Below are positions 1-5,746 of a stretch of 10,522 bases of DNA, in pieces (the stretch's first letter is position 1; every line of letters starts with the position of its first letter). Both the position numbers and the translations under genes were made by a program. This stretch comes from Chloroflexota bacterium (lineage in GTDB: Bacteria; Chloroflexota; Dehalococcoidia; Lucifugimonadales; Australimonadaceae). The notes below the pieces were generated by a model that searched no databases, was not told where the DNA came from, and saw nothing but the letters and a program-made list of their open reading frames with translations. The stretch is taken from positions 1 through 10,522 of the forward strand of contig JAPOOH010000137.1 in assembly GCA_026713505.1 (NCBI GenBank), in the 5' to 3' direction.

Positions 1-2
1 AC

Positions 3-662
3 AGAGCATCGATTTGCCCGCCCGCACTCGAAACAATCCCCCCCCCCGCCGCAGCCAGCAGGGAGGAGGCGGGCGAGCCGGTCCAGGCGCAGTCCGCTCG
101 AGCGCGAAAGCGTCCGTTGCTGTCGGAGTTGCTGCAACCGACACCCAGCGGCGTGTTCATCGCGATTCTCGTCTTCGCCTTTGCGTTCACGCTCTGGCAG
201 TCTTTCGACTGGACGAGCCAGGCGGCCCGCCTGCCGCGCGTCATCACAGTGGTCGGGCTCATGTTGACGGGCATCTACGCCATATTCCACTTTGCGTTCC
301 CTTCCTCGGGCGCAGGACGCATCATGGACATCGGGAGGACCCGTACGGACGACGACCGTCGCGTCCTGATGTTGCGCACGCTCAAGGCCATCGGCACCAC
401 GTTCGGACTCGTGCTGGCGATCTGGCTCATCGGCTTTCAGATAGCGCTCCCGGGCTACGTATTCCTCTACCTGTTCTTCTTCGGGCACGTGCGCTGGTGG
501 GTGGCCCTGGGATGGCTCGTCATCTTCGTCGTGCTCATCTACGGCTTCTTCGACGAAGTGATCCATATCCCCTGGATCGACCCGGTGCTGGGAGATTTCA
601 TCCCGGACATCCTGAAGGGCAGGGAGACCATCACGCAGCTCTGGGAGCGGCTCTTTGGCTAA
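3..662 (+). CDS. TctB-like small membrane subunit of a tripartite tricarboxylate transporter, 5' end probably outside the window
   Basis: Likely the small membrane component of a TTT-type secondary transporter, working in the inner membrane with a TctA permease and the binding protein encoded next. The recognisable domain starts near the TTG at 117. Counting from there, hydrophobic segments lie at about residues 12-28, 41-60, 90-124 (probably two helices) and 128-145. The TctB-like pattern WQSFDW...ARLPRVI spans the end of helix 1 and start of helix 2, and a charged cytoplasmic-type loop (about 64-88) divides the protein. The same frame has no stop back to base 3 and no ATG, GTG or TTG between 3 and 116. 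Codons there are GC3-rich and encode a Pro/Ala/Glu-rich stretch. The protein therefore probably continues upstream, either as a longer TctB or as a linker from a fused domain. If not, TTG at 117 is the start, but no good ribosome site precedes it. Family call is fairly sure; the 5' end is not. Confidence 0.72.
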   Translation, partial: RASICPPALETIPPPAAASREEAGEPVQAQSARARKRPLLSELLQPTPSGVFIAILVFAFAFTLWQSFDWTSQAARLPRVITVVGLMLTGIYAIFHFAFPSSGAGRIMDIGRTRTDDDRRVLMLRTLKAIGTTFGLVLAIWLIGFQIALPGYVFLYLFFFGHVRWWVALGWLVIFVVLIYGFFDEVIHIPWIDPVLGDFIPDILKGRETITQLWERLFG

Positions 663-681
663 AAGTTGCGCGTAGACGGGC

Positions 682-687
682 TACAGT
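682..687 (+). promoter_or_regulatory. possible -10 element for the binding-protein gene
   Basis: TACAGT fits the TAnnnT pattern of a sigma-70-type -10 box and lies in the 95-nt gap between the TctB-like gene and the lipoprotein gene. No convincing -35 box sits at the right distance. Its surroundings (GCTACAGTCGCC) resemble GCTACACTTGCC upstream of the gene at 2141. If used, transcription would start at about 694, right at the base of the hairpin described next. Weak evidence. Confidence 0.22.
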
Positions 688-690
688 CGC

Positions 691-715
691 CGTGTTAGCA
701 TTTTTGGCTAACGCG
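691..715 (+). other. intercistronic hairpin before the binding-protein gene
   Basis: CGTGTTAGC (691-699) can pair with GCTAACGCG (707-715) through nine pairs including one G-U. The loop is ATTTTTG (700-706). No T-run follows on the + strand, so it is unlikely to be an efficient intrinsic terminator. In TTT and ABC operons the binding protein is needed in excess. A hairpin here could block exonuclease decay of the downstream message, attenuate read-through, or cap a separate transcript. The structure is read directly; the role is inferred. Confidence 0.5.
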
Positions 716-757
716 CCCAGCGCGAAACTGAGAACGATTCCTGCCTGAGGAGGACAG

Positions 758-2038
758 ATGCGCACTGCATTCACATCAGCAAAGCGGGCCCTGCGCCTGT
801 TGGCGCTTGCGTCCGTGCTGGCGATGCTCGCCGTGGCCTGTGGAGGCGAGGACCCCGATCCTACGCCGACGTCGGCCCCGCAGCAGGCCGCTCCAACAGC
901 GACGCCCACCGCCGAGGCGATGATGGAGGAGAAGCCGACGCCCACCGCCGAGGCGATGATGGAGGAGAAGGCGACGCCCACGCCTGAGGCGATGACGGAG
1001 AACCCGGACCCAACACCGACGCCGCGGCCGACCCCGACCCCGATCCCGGTCGAGGAGCAGGTGGACTTCTCCGGCAAGACGGTGCAGATCACCGTGGGTT
1101 ACGCACCCGGCGGGGGGTTCGACACCTTCGCGCGCATCTTTGCGCACCACCTCTCGGACGAACTCGAGGGCAACCCCAATGTCTTCGTGAGCAACAAGCC
1201 CGGCGCCAACACCCTCGTCGCCGTGCGTTCCGTTATCGACAAGGACTACAGGGACAACCAGGTGGACATCGTCGTTGTCATCTCCACCCTCATCCAGCAG
1301 TCCATCCTCGGCGGCGTGTCCGAGTTCGACGCGGCGAACGACCTGGTCTACCTCGGTGCTCCGGACTACACGCCCAGCGACCAGACCTGGTGCATCCGCT
1401 CGGACCTCGCGGCGAACCTGGACGAGTACCTGGCCGGCAACTACAGCCTCGGCCAGATCGGCCGGGTGGACACGTACGCAACCTCCTCCGAGTGGGCCGT
1501 GCAGGTCGGCTTCCCGTTCGAGCGCGTGTTCGGCTACACGGGGACGTCCGACATGGACGCGGCCTTCAACCGTCGCGAGATCGACGTAACGCCTACCTGC
1601 CGCGACTCGCAGGTCGCCCAGAACCCCGAGTGGGCGGAAGGCTACGCCACACCGCTCTTCTACACGATCATGGAACCGGAGTGGATCAAGGCGGGCAAGG
1701 CAGAGGGCAAGTACGAGTGGGTCAAGTCCATCAGGGAGATCGCACAGGAGCGCTTCGGAGCAGGTGACGACTACCTGAATGCCTTCGACGCGCTGATGGC
1801 GGCGGCGGCATCCAGCCGCATCTACGCCATGCCGTCCCAGACTCCGACCACCATCGTGAACGAGATGCGCGCTGCATTCGAGCGTGTCGTGTCGAGCGCC
1901 GATTTCGTGGCGGACATGAAGTCCAGGCGGTACGACGTGGGCCTGCGGACCGGGGACCAGTACCAGACGCAGGTAGAGTCGTTCGCAGGGCTCCCTGAAG
2001 AGACCCTGGCGATCATCCGCGGCCTCTTCCCTGGATAG
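758..2038 (+). CDS. TctC/Bug-type substrate-binding lipoprotein of the TTT transporter
   Basis: Extracytoplasmic solute receptor that delivers a carboxylate-type ligand to the TctA/TctB membrane subunits. The 426-residue product starts with a basic n-region and hydrophobic core ending in AVAC, giving a lipobox cysteine at residue 28. It is therefore probably lipid-anchored on the outer face of the membrane. Residues 29 to about 103 form a Pro/Thr/Glu-rich linker with an internal 12-residue repeat. The binding domain runs from about 107 to the end (VQITVGYAPGGGFD near 109-122, then NKPGA near 146-150). The GYAPGGGFD turn is the family's usual ligand-binding loop. The ATG at 758 has a strong ribosome site GAGGAGG (747-753), four bases upstream. 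A strong terminator follows the gene, so it ends the transporter unit. TTT receptors are hard to assign a ligand from sequence, and I cannot name one. Confidence 0.88.
   Translation: MRTAFTSAKRALRLLALASVLAMLAVACGGEDPDPTPTSAPQQAAPTATPTAEAMMEEKPTPTAEAMMEEKATPTPEAMTENPDPTPTPRPTPTPIPVEEQVDFSGKTVQITVGYAPGGGFDTFARIFAHHLSDELEGNPNVFVSNKPGANTLVAVRSVIDKDYRDNQVDIVVVISTLIQQSILGGVSEFDAANDLVYLGAPDYTPSDQTWCIRSDLAANLDEYLAGNYSLGQIGRVDTYATSSEWAVQVGFPFERVFGYTGTSDMDAAFNRREIDVTPTCRDSQVAQNPEWAEGYATPLFYTIMEPEWIKAGKAEGKYEWVKSIREIAQERFGAGDDYLNAFDALMAAAASSRIYAMPSQTPTTIVNEMRAAFERVVSSADFVADMKSRRYDVGLRTGDQYQTQVESFAGLPEETLAIIRGLFPG
901..1008 (+). repeat. three tandem 36-nt units encoding the lipoprotein linker
   Basis: Units at 901-936 and 937-972 are almost identical and differ only at the next-to-last base. 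The unit at 973-1008 has diverged. Each encodes about 12 residues (TPTAEAMMEEKP, then TPTAEAMMEEKA, then TPTPEAMTENPD). The unit length is a multiple of three, so copy-number changes would alter linker length without a frameshift. Confidence 0.9.
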
Positions 2039-2060
2039 GTCCGGCACGTAGAACGTGAAC

Positions 2061-2088
2061 AGAGGAGCGCCCAAGCGGGCGCTCCTCT
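2061..2088 (+). terminator. intrinsic-type terminator after the TTT binding-protein gene
   Basis: A perfect 12-bp stem: AGAGGAGCGCCC (2061-2072) pairs with GGGCGCTCCTCT (2077-2088) around an AAGC loop. The stem is very GC-rich. Only a short T stretch (TCTT) lies at its 3' edge, so the U-tract is weak. It starts 22 bases after the stop codon at 2036-2038 and separates the transporter unit from the next operon. A small palindrome, CACGT-AGA-ACGTG (2045-2057), precedes it. Confidence 0.82.
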
Positions 2089-2109
2089 TGCGTTGAGGCG
2101 CTCTCGCGC

Positions 2110-2115
2110 TACACT
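2110..2115 (+). promoter_or_regulatory. possible -10 element for the operon starting at 2141
   Basis: TACACT lies 25 bases before the chosen start codon and just after the terminator. A poor -35 candidate, TTGCGT (2088-2093), is 16 bases upstream of it. A promoter is expected here because a terminator precedes a new gene run, but the boxes themselves are weak. Confidence 0.25.
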
Positions 2116-2140
2116 TGCCCACGAGAACGATGGAGTAGCG

Positions 2141-2569
2141 ATGTACGACCGACAGGTGATGGACGTGGAGGACGCACTGCGCGCCGTGGACGCCGCGATG
2201 GAGGCTGCGTCTGTCGAGGGTGCCGGGCCGCTTGCCGTTGCTGTCGTCGACGACAACGGCGACCTCGTTGCCTTCGCCCGCGCCGACGGCACGCCCGTCT
2301 TCCAGCGGCGCCACGCCGTTCGCAAGGCGTATACGACGTCGCGCGTGGGCGCGGACCTGAGCGAGTTCGCGGCCGAGCGTGCGCAGCGCGGCATGAGCGC
2401 CGCCGAATTCGACGGTGAGTTCGTAGGTGCTGCGGATGGCGGCGTTGTCGTCCGTGCAGCGGGGCAGGAGGCCGTGGTTGGCGCTATCGGTGTTCAGGGC
2501 TTCGATCGCGAAGTCGATGAACGCCTCGCACGTATAGCGCTAGCGGCGCTTCAGGGAGGGCTGGCGTGA
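2141..2569 (+). CDS. GlcG/HbpS-family (DUF336) protein, first of a tandem pair
   Basis: A 142-residue member of the GlcG/HbpS family, small alpha/beta proteins that form oligomers. Some bind heme; many sit in catabolic operons (GlcG in glycolate operons) with unknown biochemical roles. Family marks are the N-terminal helix, LAVAVVDDNGDLVAF (about 31-45), the basic segment with KAYT (62-65), and GGVVV...GAIGV (100-118). There is no signal peptide, so it should be cytoplasmic, unlike secreted HbpS. The ATG at 2141 is chosen because GGAG (2132-2135) sits five bases ahead. The in-frame TTG at 2093 would place the start almost on the terminator and has no ribosome site. Its stop overlaps the next start by four bases (GTGA). 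Family assignment is firm; cofactor and function are not known. Confidence 0.85.
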   Translation: MYDRQVMDVEDALRAVDAAMEAASVEGAGPLAVAVVDDNGDLVAFARADGTPVFQRRHAVRKAYTTSRVGADLSEFAAERAQRGMSAAEFDGEFVGAADGGVVVRAAGQEAVVGAIGVQGFDREVDERLARIALAALQGGLA

Positions 2570-3003
2570 GGACGCGCAGGACGCTTGGGCTGAGGGAGTC
2601 TCGGCAGGCCCTCGCGGAGATGCTGCGCAAGGCCAACGAGATGGGCGGCCGTCCGATAGCCATCGCAGTGTTGGACGACCGGGGCGAGTTGATCTGCTTT
2701 GCGGCCCAGGCCGGAGTGAACGCCGCGCTCGCACGCCAGAACGCCATGAAAAAGGCGTACACGTCCGCCTGTATGCGGGCGGACACGCTCGACTTCGCGG
2801 AGCGAGCACAGGCGTCGCCGCAGGGACTTGCGGGTTTCGGCAACCCGAACTTCACCATCGGCGGGGGTGGGGCGGTCGTCGTCGCGCCCGACGGCACGAT
2901 ACTCGGCGGGCTGGGCGTCAGCGGACGCACCGCCGAGGAAGACGAGGAGATCGTCCAGGCAGGCAAAGCGCACATCGGGCGACTCATCCAGGAGCAGGAA
3001 TGA
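2566..3003 (+). CDS. GlcG/HbpS-family (DUF336) protein, second of a tandem pair
   Basis: A 145-residue paralogue of the preceding protein, aligning nearly end to end: IAIAVLDDRGEL (31-42) with LAVAVVDDNGDL, KKAYTSA (62-68) with RKAYTTS, and AERAQ at 78-82 in both. Its glycine-rich C-terminal half (GGGGAVVVAPDG, 99-110, then GGLGVSG, 114-120) matches the family consensus better than copy one. It has no signal peptide. Translation starts at GTG 2566, preceded by a strong GGGAGGG (2554-2560) five bases away, and overlaps the previous stop by four bases. Its own stop overlaps the dehydrogenase start (ATGA, 3000-3003). Such coupling suggests fixed-ratio synthesis and possibly a hetero-oligomer of the two copies. 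That is inference. Confidence 0.87.
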   Translation: MRTRRTLGLRESRQALAEMLRKANEMGGRPIAIAVLDDRGELICFAAQAGVNAALARQNAMKKAYTSACMRADTLDFAERAQASPQGLAGFGNPNFTIGGGGAVVVAPDGTILGGLGVSGRTAEEDEEIVQAGKAHIGRLIQEQE

Positions 3004-3686
3004 GCTTCTCAGGCAAGACGGTAGTGGTGACGGGCGGCAGTGGCGCAGTGGGACGCGTGGCCTCCCGCAGGTTCTCGGAGGCCGGAGCGCAGGTAGTTAT
3101 CGCCGACATGACGCCGCCGCCCGACGAGGCAGGCGCGGTCGTTTACCACGAGACTGACGTGCTCGACGAGGCATCGGTGCGCGGACTGTTCGAGCGCGTC
3201 GCGTCGGAGTACGGTGGGCCGCACGTGCTCGTGAACATCGCGGGTGGCTTCCGGTTTGGTCCCTCGGTCGAGGAGATGGCGGAGTCGGACTGGGACGGCC
3301 TGCTCCAACTCAATCTCAAGTCTGCGTTCCTTACCATCAAGAACGTGCTGCCGTACATGAAGGAGCAGGGCTACGGGCGCATCGTGAGCATCGCGGCGCG
3401 CAGCGGGCTGCACGGCGACCCGATGGTCGCCCACTACTCGGTGAGCAAGGGCGGTGTCATCCTGCTCACGCAGTCCGTCGCTGCGGAGGTGAAGGCGCAC
3501 GACATAACCGTGAACGCGGTGCTGCCGAGCATCATCGACACCCCCGCGAACCGCGAGGCGATGCCGGATGCGAAAGTGGAGCGCTGGGTGCAGCCCGACG
3601 ACCTTGCAAACGTGCTGCTCTTCCTCGCGTCCGAGGAGGCGCGCGCCGTCTCCGGCGCCGCTGTGCCGGTTTACTACAAGGCGTGA
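3000..3686 (+). CDS. short-chain dehydrogenase/reductase, classical-type fold with altered active site
   Basis: A 228-residue SDR that should use NAD(P)(H) to oxidise or reduce a hydroxyl or keto substrate in the cytosol. The nucleotide-binding turn is TGGSGAVG (11-18), a variant of TGxxxGxG with Ala at the sixth place. Asp36 at the end of strand 2 (VVIADM) favours NAD over NADP. NIAGG (79-83) replaces NNAG, the helix-4 Asn is in LNLKSAF (104-110), and Y146-x3-K150 is intact. The catalytic Ser normally found 13 residues before Tyr is Ala133; the nearest Ser is S135. The C-terminus (SGAAVPVYYKA) is typical of a group with TPANR...MP and WVQPDD. It is translationally coupled to the upstream GlcG-like gene. 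The substrate is unknown, and the Ser loss may mean a divergent mechanism or a shifted Ser. Confidence 0.88.
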   Translation: MSFSGKTVVVTGGSGAVGRVASRRFSEAGAQVVIADMTPPPDEAGAVVYHETDVLDEASVRGLFERVASEYGGPHVLVNIAGGFRFGPSVEEMAESDWDGLLQLNLKSAFLTIKNVLPYMKEQGYGRIVSIAARSGLHGDPMVAHYSVSKGGVILLTQSVAAEVKAHDITVNAVLPSIIDTPANREAMPDAKVERWVQPDDLANVLLFLASEEARAVSGAAVPVYYKA

Positions 3687-3701
3687 CGCGGCACTCACAT
3701 C

Positions 3702-4403
3702 GTGGTCGACTGGAAGCAGATGGATGAACCGCAGCGAGCCGATGCGCTGCGCGTGAAGTTCGATGCACTGGCTGCGGAACGTGACCCTCGCCACAGGGAC
3801 GATCCCTTGATGCTTCGCATGCGCCGTGTCACCAGTTGGATCACGGGTGCGGCGCAAGAAGAGCGCGACGACGACACGTCATTCATGTGCTATTGGGTTG
3901 CCTTCAACGCGCTCTATGGGGACGACGCAGGGTTGGTCAAACCCGAAGAATCTGAAAGAGAGGCCTACCGCCGCTGTATCGAGAAGATCGCAGATACCGG
4001 CCCCCTGGTCATCTACCGTGAAGTTGTCGGGGGATTGGGAGAAGAAGAGATCAGCGAACTCGTCAACGTCCGCTTCATGCTTGCACCTTACTGGTACAAG
4101 GGAAGCTGGGAGCACGCTCTCAAGAGCGACGCGCACCGGCTGGACAATGCGTTCCAGTGGAAGAACGTCAAGGATGTGCTCTGCCTCATCTTCGACCGGT
4201 TGTACGTGTTGCGTAACCAACTCCTTCACGGGGGAGCGACATGGGGGAGCTCGGTGAACCGCTCGGAGGTTGCAATGGGCCGCCGGTTCGCGGCCTTCCT
4301 GATCCCACTGTTGGCCGATCGCGTGCTGAACAACCCCAACCTTGACTGGGGGAGGCCGTACTACCCTCCCACGAATCAGACATGGAGGAAAGAAGATGCC
4401 TGA
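3702..4403 (+). CDS. HEPN-type domain protein with intact R-x4-H motif
   Basis: A 233-residue, mostly helical protein. Residues 171-176 read RNQLLH, the R-x4-H signature of HEPN proteins, many of which are metal-independent RNases of toxin or defence systems. It is followed by GGATWGSSVNR, and an earlier block FMCYWVAFNALYG (61-73) is also conserved. I recall this pairing from a group of uncharacterised stand-alone HEPN-like proteins. No signal peptide or membrane helix is seen. The start is GTG 3702, 15 bases after the SDR stop. ATG 3720 (residue 7), with GGAAG three bases before it, is a real alternative. The 3' end overlaps the Rid gene by eight bases, so it belongs to the operon. No partner antitoxin (MNT-type nucleotidyltransferase) is adjacent. 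The fold call is moderately sure; nuclease activity is inferred from the motif only. Confidence 0.72.
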   Translation: MVDWKQMDEPQRADALRVKFDALAAERDPRHRDDPLMLRMRRVTSWITGAAQEERDDDTSFMCYWVAFNALYGDDAGLVKPEESEREAYRRCIEKIADTGPLVIYREVVGGLGEEEISELVNVRFMLAPYWYKGSWEHALKSDAHRLDNAFQWKNVKDVLCLIFDRLYVLRNQLLHGGATWGSSVNRSEVAMGRRFAAFLIPLLADRVLNNPNLDWGRPYYPPTNQTWRKEDA

Positions 4404-4791
4404 TATCCAACGAACGAACCCGGAGGGGCTCGCGCCGCCGCCGGGAGGACGCTACTCCCACGTCGTGCGGTGGGGCAACCTCGCTTGGATAGCGGGGCAG
4501 ACTTCGCGAGGGCCGGACGGCAAGGTCATCGGATTGGACAACGCACCGGCGCAATGCCGGCAGGTCTACCAGAACCTGCGCACCGCCATCGAGTCGGTTG
4601 GCGGGACGTTTGCGAACATCGTAAAGGTGACCATCTTCGTTACATCGGAGGCGTACCTTCCGGCGGCGCGCGCAGCGCAGAACGAGTGCTGGGGCGACGC
4701 TCCGACACCCGCGAGTTCGATGGTCATCGTGCGGGCACTCGCGCAGCCGGAATACCTGATCGAGATCGAGGCGTTCGCCGTTCTCGACTAG
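4396..4791 (+). CDS. RidA/YjgF-superfamily protein lacking the catalytic Arg
   Basis: A 131-residue Rid protein; the family forms trimers, and RidA itself hydrolyses reactive enamine/imine intermediates. Seen here are GGRYSHVVRWGNLAWIAGQ (17-35), IVKVTIFV (75-82) and IEIEAFAVLD at the C-terminus. Against E. coli RidA, Tyr17 corresponds to Y20 and Glu120 to E123. Arg105, which binds the substrate carboxylate, is replaced by Ser107 (PASS in place of PARS). By known family practice this puts it with Rid subgroups lacking imine deaminase activity, often encoded in catabolic operons. The start is ATG 4396, preceded by GGAGG (4384-4388) at seven bases. An in-frame GTG-type extension upstream would lie wholly inside the HEPN gene. 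It overlaps that gene by eight bases. Confidence 0.88.
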   Translation: MPDIQRTNPEGLAPPPGGRYSHVVRWGNLAWIAGQTSRGPDGKVIGLDNAPAQCRQVYQNLRTAIESVGGTFANIVKVTIFVTSEAYLPAARAAQNECWGDAPTPASSMVIVRALAQPEYLIEIEAFAVLD

Positions 4792-5660
4792 CGGGCGGGC
4801 GACGCGGCCCAGTTGTCCCCGCTGTCAGCGGGGCGCGGTCCCCATTTCCCGGCCTCGGCCTGGGCGAGGAACTCTGCAACGGCGGTGTTGAACGCAGCCG
4901 GTTCCTCCAGGTTGCAGGCGTGCCCCGTGTGCGGCAGTATGGCGAGCCCGGAGTTGGGCACGGTGCGCCGGAGGAAGAGCGATGGCCCCACGCACGGGTC
5001 GTCCTCATCACCGCAGACGATGAGCAGAGGCACGTTCACGGACGCCAGGTCGACCTCACGGGTGTAGAGGCTCGGACGCCTGCCCTGGAAGCCGCGCAGC
5101 GTGTTGGCGGAGCCTGTGGCTGAGTGGGCGCGGAACAGCGCCGCGAACCGGTCCCACCCCGCAGGGTCCTTCTCGCGGAACCGGATGCGCGTGGAGCCGG
5201 CGAGATACGCTTCCATGCCGGCCATGCCGTTGGCCTCCAGCAGCCCCGCGCGCTCTTCCGACTCGGTGAGGAACGATGCCGGGTCGTCACTGCCAGTGCC
5301 TACACCTGCCGCGACGACACTGAGGCAGCGTTCCGGGTGTGCGAGCATGAACTGTACCGCGGTGTACGCGCCCATCGAAAGCCCGCAGACGTGCGCTCGT
5401 TCTATCCCGAGCGCATCCAGCAGTCCCAGCAGCACCGCCACCTGGTGGTCCCACGTGTACTCCTTCCATTGCGCCGGGACCTCGGAGGGCGGGTAGCCCT
5501 TCGCGTTGTAGGTGACCGTGCGGTAGCGGCGGGAAAAGTAGTTCACCTGATGCTCCCAGCTCTCCATGCTGCCCGCGAATTCGTGACAGAAAACGAGGGG
5601 CAGCCCGCTTCCGGCCTCCGTGTACTCGATAGCGGCTCCGTCCACTGTAACGTTCGGCAT
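4788..5660 (-). CDS. alpha/beta-fold hydrolase (MhpC/enol-lactonase-like)
   Basis: A 290-residue cytosolic serine hydrolase acting on an ester, lactone or C-C bond of unknown substrate. The nucleophile elbow GLSMG gives Ser95, the acid is in GDEDDP (Asp220 or Asp221), and the base is His247 in HTGHACNLEEP. The oxyanion region near residue 26 is CHEFAGS instead of the usual HGxxGS. YNAKGYPPSEVP (51-62) is typical of one subgroup. A cap region lies at about 125-190. The last 20 residues after FLAQAEA look like an unstructured tail. The start is ATG at 5660, with GGAG seven bases upstream on this strand (5668-5671). The gene converges on the five-gene operon and shares its terminal CTAG with the Rid gene, and it is divergent from the malic enzyme. 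Fold assignment is firm, substrate open. Confidence 0.9.
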   Translation of the reverse strand: MPNVTVDGAAIEYTEAGSGLPLVFCHEFAGSMESWEHQVNYFSRRYRTVTYNAKGYPPSEVPAQWKEYTWDHQVAVLLGLLDALGIERAHVCGLSMGAYTAVQFMLAHPERCLSVVAAGVGTGSDDPASFLTESEERAGLLEANGMAGMEAYLAGSTRIRFREKDPAGWDRFAALFRAHSATGSANTLRGFQGRRPSLYTREVDLASVNVPLLIVCGDEDDPCVGPSLFLRRTVPNSGLAILPHTGHACNLEEPAAFNTAVAEFLAQAEAGKWGPRPADSGDNWAASPAR

Positions 5661-5746
5661 CGCGCAACTCCGTGCATCCGTAGGTGGCAGCGATTCTAGC
5701 GCGTCGGTGCGATACTGGCTTTTCCCCGAGCTGCAGGAGGCGCGGC
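5661..5746. promoter_or_regulatory. divergent intergenic region with possible promoters for hydrolase and malic enzyme
   Basis: These 86 bases must hold the start signals of two divergent genes. On the - strand TAGAAT (5693-5698) is a near-consensus -10 box about 33 bases from the hydrolase ATG. On the + strand GATACT (5711-5716) is a weaker -10 candidate about 30 bases from the malic enzyme ATG. Neither has a clear -35 box. The + strand end carries the ribosome site AGGAGG (5735-5740). No clear operator palindrome was found. Confidence 0.35.

Noticed and set aside
14..748. Alternative + strand frame over the TctB-like gene
   Set aside because: The product is Arg/His/Pro-rich with no domain, while the other frame gives clear membrane helices.
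2045..2057. Palindrome CACGT-AGA-ACGTG before the terminator
   Set aside because: Five-bp stem with a three-base loop between a stop codon and a strong terminator; too short to call an operator and probably chance.
776..2314. Long open frame on the - strand opposite the TTT binding protein
   Set aside because: It is the shadow of a GC-rich gene: composition is dominated by Arg/Gly/His/Val, it runs through the terminator and into the next gene, and the + strand frame has a clear lipoprotein and family motifs.
3009..3857. Long - strand open frame opposite the SDR
   Set aside because: His/Arg/Val-rich shadow with no recognisable motif; the SDR on the + strand has its cofactor loop and YxxxK.
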